Assembly (NCBI GenBank): GCA_037039925.1
Contig: JAXRKP010000082.1
Coordinates: forward strand, 360,001 to 424,000
Direction of reading: 5' to 3'
Source of the DNA: Doris montereyensis
Lineage: Eukaryota > Mollusca > Gastropoda > Nudibranchia > Dorididae
Length of the DNA: 64,000 bases
In this document: positions 11,501-23,439 of the stretch, in pieces
Numbering within the stretch: position 1 is the stretch's first letter
How the letters are laid out: the number at the start of each line of letters is the position of its first letter
Notes under the pieces: generated by a model
Seen by the model: the letters and a program-made list of their open reading frames with translations, nothing else
What the model was told of the DNA's origin: nothing
The model's database searches: none
Program-made: the position numbers and the translations under genes

Positions 11501-14500
11501 TAGAATGGCACGTTGGGCAAAACAAAATGGATGGACTTCCCAAGACTGGTATCCCTGGGCGCAAGGGCATTGGAATAGAATGAGACACCCGTCAAAATTT
11601 TCCCCTAATAATTGGTACCCATGGTCTTTCAACAATAACTGGAGTCCAACGAGACATCAGCGGAATTCTGATCAGAAACAGACAGAAGAAAACGATAATG
11701 AATTTATAGCATACGGAAAGAAGAGGGACACAATACCCAATGATCGAGATAAGAGATGGAACGACATGTTGGATCAAAACTCCGCAATGTTCTCGTATCC
11801 ATGGTTGCAAGGCAACTGGAATGGAATGCGATACCCGTCTGCGTTTCCTTTCAATTGGGACCGACTGTCTTCCTCGGGTAACTGGAATTTAATGAGATAT
11901 CCACGTAACTCAGAGAAACTTCCGACAGATGAAAAAGAAAATCCCGCCACAGTAGACAGACCTAAAAGGGAAGCAATGCACAGTGATCGAAATAAGAGAT
12001 GGAACGCTTGGTGGAATCAAAACCCCAAGATGTATTCATATCAATGAGGCAAGGGAACTGGAATGGAATGAATTGGAATGGAATGGGATACCCTGCCATG
12101 CAATTTTCCAATTGGTATCCATGGTCTTCCTTCGGTAATTGGAACTCAATGAGATATCCACGAGATTCTAAGCAACAGGAGACCGAAGAATACATCCAAT
12201 CTACAAATGTTAGATCTAAGAGGGAGGCAACACATGGTGTCAGATATAAGAGATGGAACAATTGGTGGAATCAAAATTCCATGATGTATTCGTACCCGTG
12301 GAGCGAAGGCAACTGGAATGGAATGAAATACCCTGCAATGTATTCTTCCAATTGGTTGCCATGGTCTTCCTTTGGTAACTGGAACTCAATGAGATATCCA
12401 CGGAATTCTGAAAACCACCTGACCGAAGATGAAGGCAACCAATCCACAAATAATGTTAGATCTAAAAGGGAATCATTACAAGGTGACAGAGCTAAGAGAT
12501 GGAATAATTGGTGGAATCAAAACTCAATGAGCCAATGGAACTGGAATGAAATGAGATATCCTACAATGTTTTCTTCCAATTGGTATCCATGGTCTTCATT
12601 CGGTAACTGGAACTCAATGAGATATCCACGAGAATCTAAAGATCAAGAGACCGAAGAATACACCCAATCTACAAATGCTAGATCTAAGAGGGAGGCAACA
12701 CATGGTGTCAGAGATAAGAGATGGAACAATGGATGGAATCATAACTCCGTGATGTATTCGTATCCATGGAGGCATGGGAACTGGAATGGAATTACTTGGA
12801 ATGGAATGAGATACCCGTCTATGCAATCGTCCAATTGGTATCCATGGTCTTCATCCGGTAACTGGAACTCAATGAGATTTCCACGAAATTCTGAGCAACA
12901 ACAGGGAGACGAAGAAGACAACCAATCCACACATGTTAGAACTAAACGGGAAGCAATACAAGGTGACAGAAAAAAGAGATGGAACAATTGGTGGAATCAG
13001 AACTCCATGATGTATTCATTTCCAATGTGGCAAGGGAACTGGAATAGAATGAGAAACCCGTCTATGTATTCTTCCAATTGGTATCCATGGTCTTTCCCGG
13101 TAATTGGAACTCAATGAGATATCCGCGAAATTCTCAACAACAAGAAGAAGAAAGAGACAACGAATCCACAAATGCTAGATCTAAAAGGGAAGTAATTCAC
13201 GGTGACAGAGATAAGAGATGGAACAATTGGTGGAACCAGAACTCAATGAGCCAAGGCAAATGGAATGGAATGAATTGGAATGGAATGAAATACCCGTCTA
13301 TGCATTCTTACAATTGGTATCCATGGTCTTATTTTGGTAACTGGAACTCAATGAGATTTCCAAGAAATTCTGAACAACAACAGAGTGAAGAGGAGAATAT
13401 CGCCACAACAAGAAGCATTAAAAGGGAAGCAATACAAAGTGACAGAGATAAGAGATGGAACAATCGGTGGAATCAGAACTCCATGATGTATTCGTATCCA
13501 ATGTGGCAAGGCAACTGGAATGGAAAGAGAAACCCATCTTTGTATTCTTTCAATTGGTACCCATGGTCTTCGTTTGAAAACTGGAATTCAATGAGATATC
13601 CACGAGATTCTGAACAACAACAGACGGGAGAAGAAGACAATCAATCCACAAATGCTAGATCTAAGAGGGAAGCAATGCAAGGTGACAGAGAGAAGAGATG
13701 GAACAATTGGAGGAATCCCAACTCTAGGATGTATTCGTATCCATGGAACCAAGAAATGTGGAACGGAATAAATAGGAATGGAATGAGATACCCGTCTATG
13801 CAATCTTCCAATTGGTATCCATGGTCTTCCTCCGGTAGCTGGAACTCAATGAGATTTCCAAGGAATGCTGAACAGCAAGAGGGAGATCAAGAAGACAACC
13901 CATCCACAAATGCTAGATCTAAACGGGAAGCAATTCACATTGAGAGAAAAGAGATGGAATGATTGGTGGAATCAGAACTCCATGAGCCAAGGGAACTGGA
14001 ATGCAATGAATTGGAATGGAATGAGATACCCTGCAATGCAATCTTCCAATTGGTATCCATGGTCTTCTTTCGGTAACTCAATGAGATTTCCACGAGATTC
14101 TACACAACAAGTGAGCGAAGAAGACCACGGATCCACAAATGCTAGAACTAAGAGGGAAGCAATACAGGGCGGCAGAGAGAAGATGTGGAACAATTGGAGG
14201 AATCTCAACTCCAGGATGTATTGGTATCCATGGAACCAAGAAATGTGGAACGGAATGAATTGGAATGGAATGAGATACCCGTCTATGCAATCTTTCAATT
14301 GGTACCCATGGTCTTCGTCCGGTAACTGGAATTCTATGAGATTTCCACGAAATTCTGAACAACAAGAAGGAGAGAAGACAAACAACCCACAAATCCCAGA
14401 GCTAAAAGGGAAGCAATACAAGGTGACAGAGATAAGAGATGGAACAAAGGGTGGAATCAAAACTCCATGATGTATTCGTATCCAATGTGGCAAGGCAACT

Positions 14501-17500
14501 GAATGGAATGAGAAACCCGTCTGTGTATTCTTTCAATTGGTACCCATGGTCAGCGTTTGAAAACTGGAATTCAATGAGATATCCAGAAATTCTGAACAAC
14601 AAGAGGGAAATGTGAGACAACCAATCCACAAATGCTAGATCTAAGAGGGAAGCAATACAAAGTGACAGAGAGAAGAGATGGAACAATTGGAGGAATCCCA
14701 ACTCCATGATGTATTCGTATCCATGGAACCAAGTAATGTGGAACGGAATGAATTGGAATGGAATGAGATACCCTTCTATGCAATCTTCCAATTGGTATCC
14801 ATGGTCTTCCTCCGGTAGCTGGAACTCAATGAGATTTCCAAGACATTCTGAACATCAAGAGGGAGAAGAAGACAAACTACCCACACTTGCCAGAGCTAAA
14901 AGGGAAACAATACAAGGTGACAGAGATAAGAGATGGAACAATTGGTGGAGTCAGAATTCAATGAGCCATGGTAACTTGAATGGAATGAATTGGAATGGAA
15001 TGAGATACCCATCTATGTATGCCTTCAGTTGGAACCCAATGTCTTCCTTTGATAACTGGAACTCAATGAGATATGCACGAGATTCTGAACAGAATAGTGA
15101 GAATACTTCCACAGCAGGTAGATCTAAAAGGGAAGCAGTACTAGGTGATGGAACTGGAACGGAACTCAATGATGTATTCATCCATGGTGGCAAGGAAATT
15201 GAATGGAAGAGATACCCATCTATGATCTTCCAATTGGTATCCATGGTCTTCCTCTGGTAGCTGGAATTCAAAGATTTCCAAGGAATTCTGAACAGCAGGA
15301 GGGAGATCAAGAAGATAACCCATCTACAAATGTTAGATCTAAACGGGAAGCAATTAACATTGAGAGAGAAAAAAGATGGAATGATGGAAAAACTCCGTGA
15401 GCCAAGGAAACAGGAATGGAATGAATTGGAATGAGAATACATCCATGTTCCCAATGTCTTCCTTTGGTAACTGGAATCAATGAACAAGAAAGTTCAGACA
15501 AAAGAGATGGAATGGAATGAATGGAATGAGATACCCATCTATGCAATCTTCCAATTGGTATCCATGGTCTTCCTCTGGTAGCTGGAATTCAATGAGATTT
15601 CCAAGGAATTCTGAACAGCAAGAGGGAGATGAAGAAGGCAATCAATCCACAAATGCTAGATCTAAACGGGAAGCAATTCACATTGAGAGAGAAAAGAGAT
15701 GGAATGATTGGTGGAATCAGAACTCCATGAGCCAAGGGAACTGGAATGCAATGAATTGGAACGGAATGAGATACCCTGCAATGCAATCTTCCAATTGGTG
15801 TCCATGGTCTTCTTTCGGTAACTCAATGAGGTTTCCACGAGATTCTAAACAACAAGAGACCGAAGAAGACCACGGATCCACAAATGCTAGAACTAAGAGG
15901 GAAGCAATACAACGTGGCAGAGATAAGAGATGGAACAATGGTTGGAATCAGAACTCTGCAATGTATTCGTATCCGCGGAACCAAGAAATCTGGAATGGAA
16001 TGAATTGGAATGGAATGAAATATCCGTCTATGCATTCTTTCAATTCGTACCCATGGTCTTCATTTGAAAACTGGAACTCAATGAGATATCCACGAAATTC
16101 CGAAGAACAACAGAGCGAAGAAGAGAATATCTCTACACCAGGCAGATCTAAAAGGGAAGCAATACAGGGTGACAGACAAAAGAGGTGGAACAACTGGTGG
16201 AATGATGCAGACTCAGAACTCCATGATGTATTCTTATCCGTCGAGCCAAGGGAATTGGAATGGAATGAATTGGAATGGAATGAAAAATCCTAATATGTTT
16301 TTTTCCAATCGGTACCCATGGTCTTCCTTCGGTAACTGGAACTCAATGAGATATCCAAGAAATTCTGAACAACAACAAAACAAAGAAGAGCTGATCGCCA
16401 CAACAAGGAGAACTAAAAGGGAAGCAACACATGATGACAGACAAAAGAGATGGAACAACTGTTGGAATCAGAACTCAATGATGTTTCCATATCCATGGTG
16501 GCAAGGAGCTGGAATGGAATGAAATACCCGTCTGTGCATTCTTCCTATTCGTATCCTTTGTCTTTTTCTGGTAACTGGAACTCAATGCGATATCCACGAC
16601 ATTCTGAACAACAACCGAACGAAGAAGAAGACATCGAATCCACAAATACTAGGCCTAAGAGGGAAGCGATACAAGGGGACAGGCAAAACAGATGGAACAG
16701 TTGGTGGAATCAGAACTCCGTGATGTATCCATATCCATTGTGGCAGGGGAACTGGAACTGGAATGGGATGGATTGGAATGGAATAAGATACCCGTCTAAG
16801 TATTCTTCCAATTGGTACCCATGGTCTTCTTCCGGTACCTGGAACTCAATGCGATATCCACGAGATTCGGAACAACAACAGGGAGAAGAAAGAGACGACG
16901 AATCCACAAATGCTAGATCTAAAAGAGAAGCAATTCACGGTGACAGAGATAAGAGATGGAATAATTGGTGGAATCAGAACTCAATGAGCCAAGACAACTG
17001 GAATGGAATGAGATACCCGTCTATATATTCTTTCAATTGGTACCCATGGTCTTCTTCCGGTACCTGGAACTCAATGCGATATCCACGGAATTCTGAACAA
17101 CAGGGAGAAGAAAGAGATAACGAATCCACAAATACCAGAACTAAAAGGGAAGCGATACAAGGTGACAGAACTAAGAGATGGAATAATTGGTGGAATCATA
17201 ACTCAATGATGTACCTGTATTCATATCCATGGAGTCAAGGGAACTGGGATGGAATAAATTCGAATGGAATGAGATACCCGTCTATGTATTCTCCCAATGG
17301 GTACCCATGGTCTAACTTTGGTAACTGGAACTCAATTCGATATCCACGGAATTCTGCACAACAACACACGGAAGCAGAAGACAGCGAATCGACAAATGCT
17401 AGGTCTAAACGAGAAGCAATTCATGGCTACAGGGATAAGAGATGGAATAATTGGTGGAATCAAAACTCCATGATGTATCCGTTTCCGCGGAGCCAAGGCA

Positions 17501-19363
17501 ACTGGAACGGCATGAATTGGAATGAAATGGAATACCCGTCATGGTCTCCCCTCGGTAACTGGAACTCAATGAGATATCCACGGAATTCTGAAAAACAACA
17601 GACGGAAGATGAAAATGTCTCTACACAAGGTAGACCTAAAGGGAAGCAAAACAAGGTGACAGAGAAAAGAGATGGAACAATTGGTGGAATCAAAACTCCA
17701 TGATGTATTCGTATCCCTGGAGCCAAGGAAATTGGAATGGAGGGAATTGGAAGGGAATGAAATACCCGTCTATGTTTTCTCCCCGATGGTACCCATGGTC
17801 GTCATTCGGTAACTGGAACTCAATGAGATTTCCACGAAATTCTGAAGAACAGCAGATGGGAGATGAAGAAGACAAATCCACAAATGCGAGATCTAAGAGG
17901 GAAGTAATACAAGGTGAGAGGGCTAAAAGATGGAACAATTGGTGGAATCAGAACTCCATAATGTATTCGTATCCGTGGAGTCAAGGGAATCAAAATGGGA
18001 TGAATTGGAATGGAATGGGATACCCTGCAATGTATTCTTTCAATCGATATCCATTGTCTTCTTCCGATAACTGGAACTCAATGAGATATCCACGAAATTC
18101 GGAAAAACAACAGAATGAACAAAAGAACATGTCTACACCAGCTAGATCTAAACGGGAAGCAATGCAAAGCGATAGACAAAAGAGATGGAACAATAATTGG
18201 TTGAATCAGAAGTCAATGATGTTTCCATATCCATGGTGGCAAGGCAACTGGAATGGAATGAGATACCCGTCTATGTATTCCTCCAATTGGTACCCATGGT
18301 CTTCCTCCGGTAACTGGAACTCAATGAGATTTCCAAGAGATGGAGATCAGCAAGAGACACAAGATGAAGATAAACAAATGGCAGCAGATATATCTACAAT
18401 TGACAAGTCTACTAGAGATAGCTCGGTAACCAGTAGAAGTAAAAGACGGGTGGTTACACAACCAAATTATTTCAATTTCGGCGATGGAACTAAACCTGAC
18501 GCTCCCAAATCTACTCGATGGCCACATGGGAAATACTCAGATTTATTTGAAAATAAACAGATGCCACCAAGAGAACATGAAAGACATATAAGATCCCTTG
18601 ATTTGACCAGGCATGGACCATTTCAGGAGGAGAGCTTTGGTAACAGGAATACAAACAACATAGCTGAAAAATCAGCTAAATCTAAAATCACAAAGAAAAG
18701 AGAGGGAAAAGCCAAACCAATGTTTAGTACGTTAAAATCGTATTTGTCCAGAAGCGACAGTGTGTCTAAAGTCTACAGAACTGCAATGAAGGGACCAGCA
18801 CGTAATGAGGCCAGGACCAAAAAGAGAACTTGGGATTCAATGGCTACGAGGAGCAGGCTTATGAATGGCGGTTTGTCGTCATTAAACAAGAACTGGATTT
18901 CTGGGGGACGGGGCAATTTACCTGGAAATAACGACTGGTTTATGGGATGGATAATCAAAAACAGTCATGACAACGGCAATAACGTGGTTTGTGATCCGAC
19001 AAATGGCTGGAATGTCTTCTGTGCCCGCCAATTTTGGTACAATGCCATGATGAAGGCTTTTGGAATAGATACATGTACCAGTTTTGGATGAGGATAAACA
19101 ACAATAATGGTAATAACATGGCGTATCCAAGGTGGTTTCCTCCCCTGACTACTGGTAGCACCTCATGGCATCCATTTTACCCGGACCACTCAACCTCCAT
19201 GTTCCCATGGACAAACACTGTTGGGAATGGCTACAATAGCGTCGGTAGTGCAAATAGCAATGGTTTCTGGAATCGGATGACAGGTGGGTGGGATCCCACC
19301 AGATGGCCCCGAGATGTTGCCCAAAAATTGACAGATGAAGACAATGAACAAACTGGTGCTTGA
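8593..19363 (+). CDS. Giant exon: furin-site tandem-repeat polyprotein (EF-hand gene, 3' exon)
   Basis: Acceptor 'tcaatttcag', phase 0, ends at TGA 19361-19363; about 3,590 residues. I do not recognise the family. Order: a Trp/Arg/Gly/Asn-rich region (8593-11500) with scattered processing sites (RSKR near 9978, RRKR near 10335, KAKR near 11422); about 27 repeats (about 11716-18450); and a unique C-terminal region rich in Lys, Trp and Asn with a few Cys (18451-19363). A secreted, proprotein-convertase-processed product is inferred; its signal peptide would lie in an exon not identified. Frame changes occur near 9015, 10618, 10700, 10865, 12040, 13095, 13950, 14360-14620 (several), 15150-15510 (many), 16210, 16510, 17640 and 19060. 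Most equal one lost base, often in a homopolymer, so the gene is probably intact and the sequence imperfect. Possible roles are mucus, adhesive, egg-capsule or shell-matrix material. A classical neuropeptide precursor is less likely, because no amidation Gly precedes the basic sites. Confidence 0.8.
11716..18450 (+). repeat. Coding tandem array, about 27 units of about 247 bp
   Basis: Each unit reads roughly R-S-K-R, then EAIQGDRDKR, then WNNWWNQNSMMYSYPW, SQGNWNGMNWNGMRYPSM, NWYPWSSFGNWNSMRYPRN, then an acidic/Gln linker (SEQQ..EEDNQSTNA) and the next RSKR. Variants of the first site include RTKR, RAKR and RPKR. The second is almost always R-x-K-R before W-N (RDKR, REKR, RQKR, RAKR); exceptions are REKM near 14180 and RQNR near 16680. 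Some units lack the second GMNWNG segment, so length varies from about 73 to 86 residues. Confidence 0.95.
14380..15520 (+). other. Zone of clustered indels in the coding repeat array
   Basis: Repeat motifs are recognisable throughout, but the frame changes many times. Near 14516 a G is missing from AACTGGAATGG, near 14585 one base is missing from the usual CCACGAAATTCT, and about 15145-15510 contains numerous small deletions. The neighbouring units are clean. It could be a poorly polished or collapsed assembly segment, or real decay of four to five units. Confidence 0.7.
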
Positions 19364-20475
19364 GGTCAACTCTTTCTTTACTGGTGACAATAATAATAAG
19401 AATAATACATATTGAACTTAACAATGACACACACACACACTATCTTAGCAAAGATTTCATCAAGTGGTTGTTTTTCAAAAGCTTATTATAATATATCAGT
19501 ACTCTCCCTTACAAGCATATATCATCACTACAGGCCTACTGACCTTTTGAACTTTCTGCATGCTTACTTCTCCCTTTAAGATTTGTGTCGTTGTTGTTAT
19601 CCTCACCCATCACCATTACAATGCTTTAGTGTAAATGTAATTCATTGATATTGTTAAAAATCATGACATGGAATTAGATCTACTATTAAACCACATTTGA
19701 ATTTTTTTACACATGAATGACTCATCACTTGATCGATGTGTCACAACCCATAATTGTTTTAGATCTGACAGAGTTTGCATTAATATTGACATTACTTGAA
19801 GCAATTATTATTTTATGATTTATTGAATACAATGTAAATGATAGCCATATGATTGTTGTAATGACTCTATTAATATTTAGCACTCTTGTAAAAGGTACAC
19901 ATGTACAGCCGTGTCCACAATTTACGCCTTAAGCTACCTCAGCAACATCGAAACCGAAAGGAACCCAACCAATCAAATTGTTCCATTTCTTCTGATTATC
20001 ATATAATGAAAGAAAAAAGCTCAACCGTCACGGAATTCATTATTTTTTGTTGTTTTAGTCATGAATTTCTTATATCGTTGTATATTTCAAAACAATTGTA
20101 AGTACATGTATGTCTCATTTCCTTAAATTGAAAATAAGACGCCTTTCATCTTGAAAAACGCTTCCATCTCGTCACCCATGAGCTTACTCACTCTCCACCA
20201 TTACTGAAGACGATTGCCATTGATGTGAAAAAAGCACCTCAGCCATTTTAATTCATGTGATTTCTTTCTGGTAAACTACAATAGGAATTCACTTTCCAAA
20301 ATCATTCTCTTTCATATGGATAATGTTATGGATATCTGTTAATATTTGTTGATATTTAGAATATGAAAATAATTAAATTTTATTTTTTATCTTTTAATAA
20401 GTCAACTAGCTTATATACTATGTAAACACATATCCCTGCATTGAATTAAATAAAACATTTTATGTTTTAATCCAT
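19364..20475 (+). other. Probable 3' untranslated region with poly(A) signal
   Basis: AT-rich non-coding DNA follows the TGA. A canonical AATAAA lies at 20449-20454. The range, including the cleavage point, is inferred. Confidence 0.5.
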
Positions 20476-20699
20476 TTGTCACGACCCTTTCCTGTCGTCA
20501 AATGAAATGTTGGTGTGCCTGTGTGTGAAAATCCTTGTGAGTGAAGTTGACATGATAAGTATTTGGGATATAATTCTTTTTGCTGTTAAACACAATTCAT
20601 AATTTAGCAATTGAATCAAAGTCAAAGCATACTGTTAAACACAATTTGCTTCTATTTCATAATGATAATAGCAATAACTGAACGTCAAAGTCAAAGCAT

Positions 20700-21186
20700 C
20701 AGTGAATCAAAATTTCCATTTGTTGTCAAAGCATATAGTAACTTAAAATTTCCATTTGCTGTCAAAGGATATAGTAACTTAAAATTTCCATTTGCTGTCA
20801 AAGGATATAGTAACTTAAAATGTCCATTTGCTGTCAAAGGATATAGTAACTTAAAATTTCCATTTGCTGTCAAAGCATATAGTAACTTAAAATTTCCATT
20901 TGCTGTCAAAGGATATAGTAACTTAAAATTTCCATTTGCTGTCAAAGGATACAGTAAATTAAAATGTCCATTTTCTGTCAAAGGATATAGTAACTTAAAA
21001 TGTCCATTTGCTGTCAAAGGATATAGTAACTTAAAATTTCCATTTGCTGTCAAAGGATATAGTAACTTAAAATTTCCATTTGCTGTCAAAGGATATAGTA
21101 AATTAAAATGTCCATTTGCTGTCAAAGGATATAATAACTTAAAATGTCCATTTGATATCAAAGCATATAGTAACTTAAAATTTCCA
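20700..21186. repeat. 36-bp minisatellite
   Basis: About 13.5 nearly perfect copies of a 36-bp unit (core 'cttaaaatttccatttgctg'). Because 36 is divisible by 3, it stays open on both strands (GYSNLKFPFAVK on +). There is no start context, splice evidence or composition to suggest a real gene. Confidence 0.95.
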
Positions 21187-21582
21187 TGTACTCGCTCGAG
21201 TGATTAATTTTACTTCATTCCGAAAGTCTTCAGTATCACAATTATTGCTTGATTTTTTAAACTTTTGCTGGCAACGGTACAGGACAGGCCAGTATGTTGA
21301 AAAAAGAAACTGAAACTGTTCAGAGATACAAAACCTGATAACACAAAAGGCAAACACAAGCAAAGAGACAACAAAATTCTGCATCTATTATTAAAGATAC
21401 ATCCACCTCCAATCCCAAAGTGGAGACGAACATCGACAGATGATGAGGTAGATGAAAGAATTGATGAAAAGTTACTGCTGACAGCCATCACAAAAAGGCA
21501 AATAAGGAAATAAGGAATATAAGATAAAAAAACAAGAACATTTTAAAGAAATTGAAATATTATTAGCATTTCAATTTGAAAT
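21187..21582. other. Spacer between minisatellites, no gene seen
   Basis: Unique AT-rich sequence. No convincing coding or mobile feature. Confidence 0.4.
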
Positions 21583-22370
21583 GGATTTAAATCTCGTAAA
21601 ACAAAAACGGATTTAAATCTCATCAGTAAAACAAAAACGGATTTAAATCTGGTAAAACAAAAAACGGATTTAAATTGGTAAAACAAAAACGGATTTAAAT
21701 CTAGTAAAACAAAAATTTAAATCTGGTTAAACAAAATGGATTTAAATCTGGTTAAACAAAAATGGATTTAAATCTGGTAAAACAAAAACGGATTTAAATC
21801 TGGTAAAACAAAAATGGATTTAAATCTGGTAAAACAAAAACGGGTTTAAATCTGGTAAAACAAAAATGGGTTTAAATCTGGTAAAACAAAAACGGATTTA
21901 AATCTGGTAAAACAAAAAATGGATTTAAATCTGGTAAAACAAAAATGGGTTTAAATCTGGTAAAACAAAAACGGATTTAAATCTGGTAAAACAAAAATGG
22001 GTTTAAATCTGGTAAAACAAAAAATGGGTTTAAATCTGGTAAAACAAAAAACGGATTTAAATCTGGTAAAACAAAAACGGATTTAAATCTGGTAAAACAA
22101 AAACGGATTTAAATCTGGTAAAACAAAAACGGATTTAAATCTGGTAAAACAAAAACGGATTTAAATCTGGTAAAACAAAAACGGATTTAAATCTGGTAAA
22201 ACAAAAACGGATTTAAATCTGGTAAAACAAAAACGGATTTAAATCTGGTAAAACAAAAACGGATTTAAATCTGGTAAAACAAAAACGGATTTAAATCTGG
22301 TAAAACAAAAACGGATTTAAATCTGGTAAAACAAAAACGGATTTAAATCTGGTAAAACAAAAACGGATCA
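21583..22370. repeat. 26-bp minisatellite
   Basis: About 30 copies of a 26-bp unit (core 'ggatttaaatctggtaaaac'). The right half is almost perfectly homogeneous (from about 22070), while the left half carries variants such as GGGTTTAAAT. That gradient is typical of expansion from one side. Confidence 0.97.
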
Positions 22371-22469
22371 GTGGTGCCGCATCAAAATATTGCTATTATC
22401 ATTATTTTTATGATCGTATCGTTATTAGCACTATCATCAGTAGTATTGTCCTCATTATTATAATAATAG

Positions 22470-22790
22470 TATTATTATTCCTAGTTGAAAAGCCCAGCCT
22501 TGGTGGGGTAGGATGTAGATCTAGACGTTGATCTTAGTCTTCACCATGATCCTGCTGTCGCTCAAGAAAGGCTTGAACTTGCCTCCTGTCCGTTTCTTTT
22601 GTTTTATTGTATTTGTTAGGCAGGTGATACTCTAGATTTTAAGCACCTCCGCTCTGCGTTTAATTTTTGAATTGATTACGTCTTTGTTAGTTCGTTTCCG
22701 GTTTATAAAATGTAATAATTATGGCATTTCGTTGTTTTTGGTCTTTTGTTCATAGGTATGGCTTATAAATGAAGTAAATAGATTATTGGC
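22470..22790 (+). repeat. Compact copy of the 4664-5845 interspersed repeat
   Basis: Shares ordered blocks with 4664-5845: 'aaggcttgaact', 'cctgtccgtttcttttgt', 'ttgttagttcgtttccggt' and 'ataggtatggcttataaatg'. It lacks the internal tandem expansion. Mobilisation type not determined. Confidence 0.6.
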
Positions 22791-22936
22791 AATATTTTGA
22801 TCAACGGCAATAGACTCATACAACGCTACAACCTTATTTTGAGCGAATATGCAACTTTTCACGATTTTCTGTTGCCGCACAAAAATCTAATTTAGTGTTA
22901 CATGATCCAATTCTTTGTCAATCGTACATAGCTTAT

Positions 22937-23212
<276 letters not shown>

Positions 23213-23439
23213 ATAAATCATTATTATTATAGAAATCTAGTAAATGTACACACAGCTCACCATTGATGCAATGAGCTCATTAACGGCATGTGTGAAGAAG
23301 AAAAACACTGCACTAAATTTCTACATGCAACACAAGGGCACTAAGATAGTATCAAGCACTTTCTTTCTTTCTAGTTCACATTCTACCTTTCGGTGTATGG
23401 GTTCAGATGTCCGAGATGATCTTTCTCCAGGATGCCCTG

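Noticed and set aside
11362..17938. Many - strand open frames opposite the polyprotein (for example 13972-14493)
   Set aside because: They are mirror shadows of the repeat array, change frame with it, and have hydrophobic nonsense composition.
8593..19363. Classical neuropeptide precursor
   Set aside because: No Gly before the basic sites for amidation, units are large (about 70 residues), and the EF-hands are atypical. Left only as a remote alternative.
20611..21207. 198-residue open frame (and a 156-residue one on the other strand)
   Set aside because: Both lie in the 36-bp minisatellite, whose unit is a multiple of three. No start context, splice sites or non-repeat coding flank.
20700..22370. 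CRISPR-like regular repeats
   Set aside because: Units are contiguous with no unique spacers, and the genome is eukaryotic. These are minisatellites.
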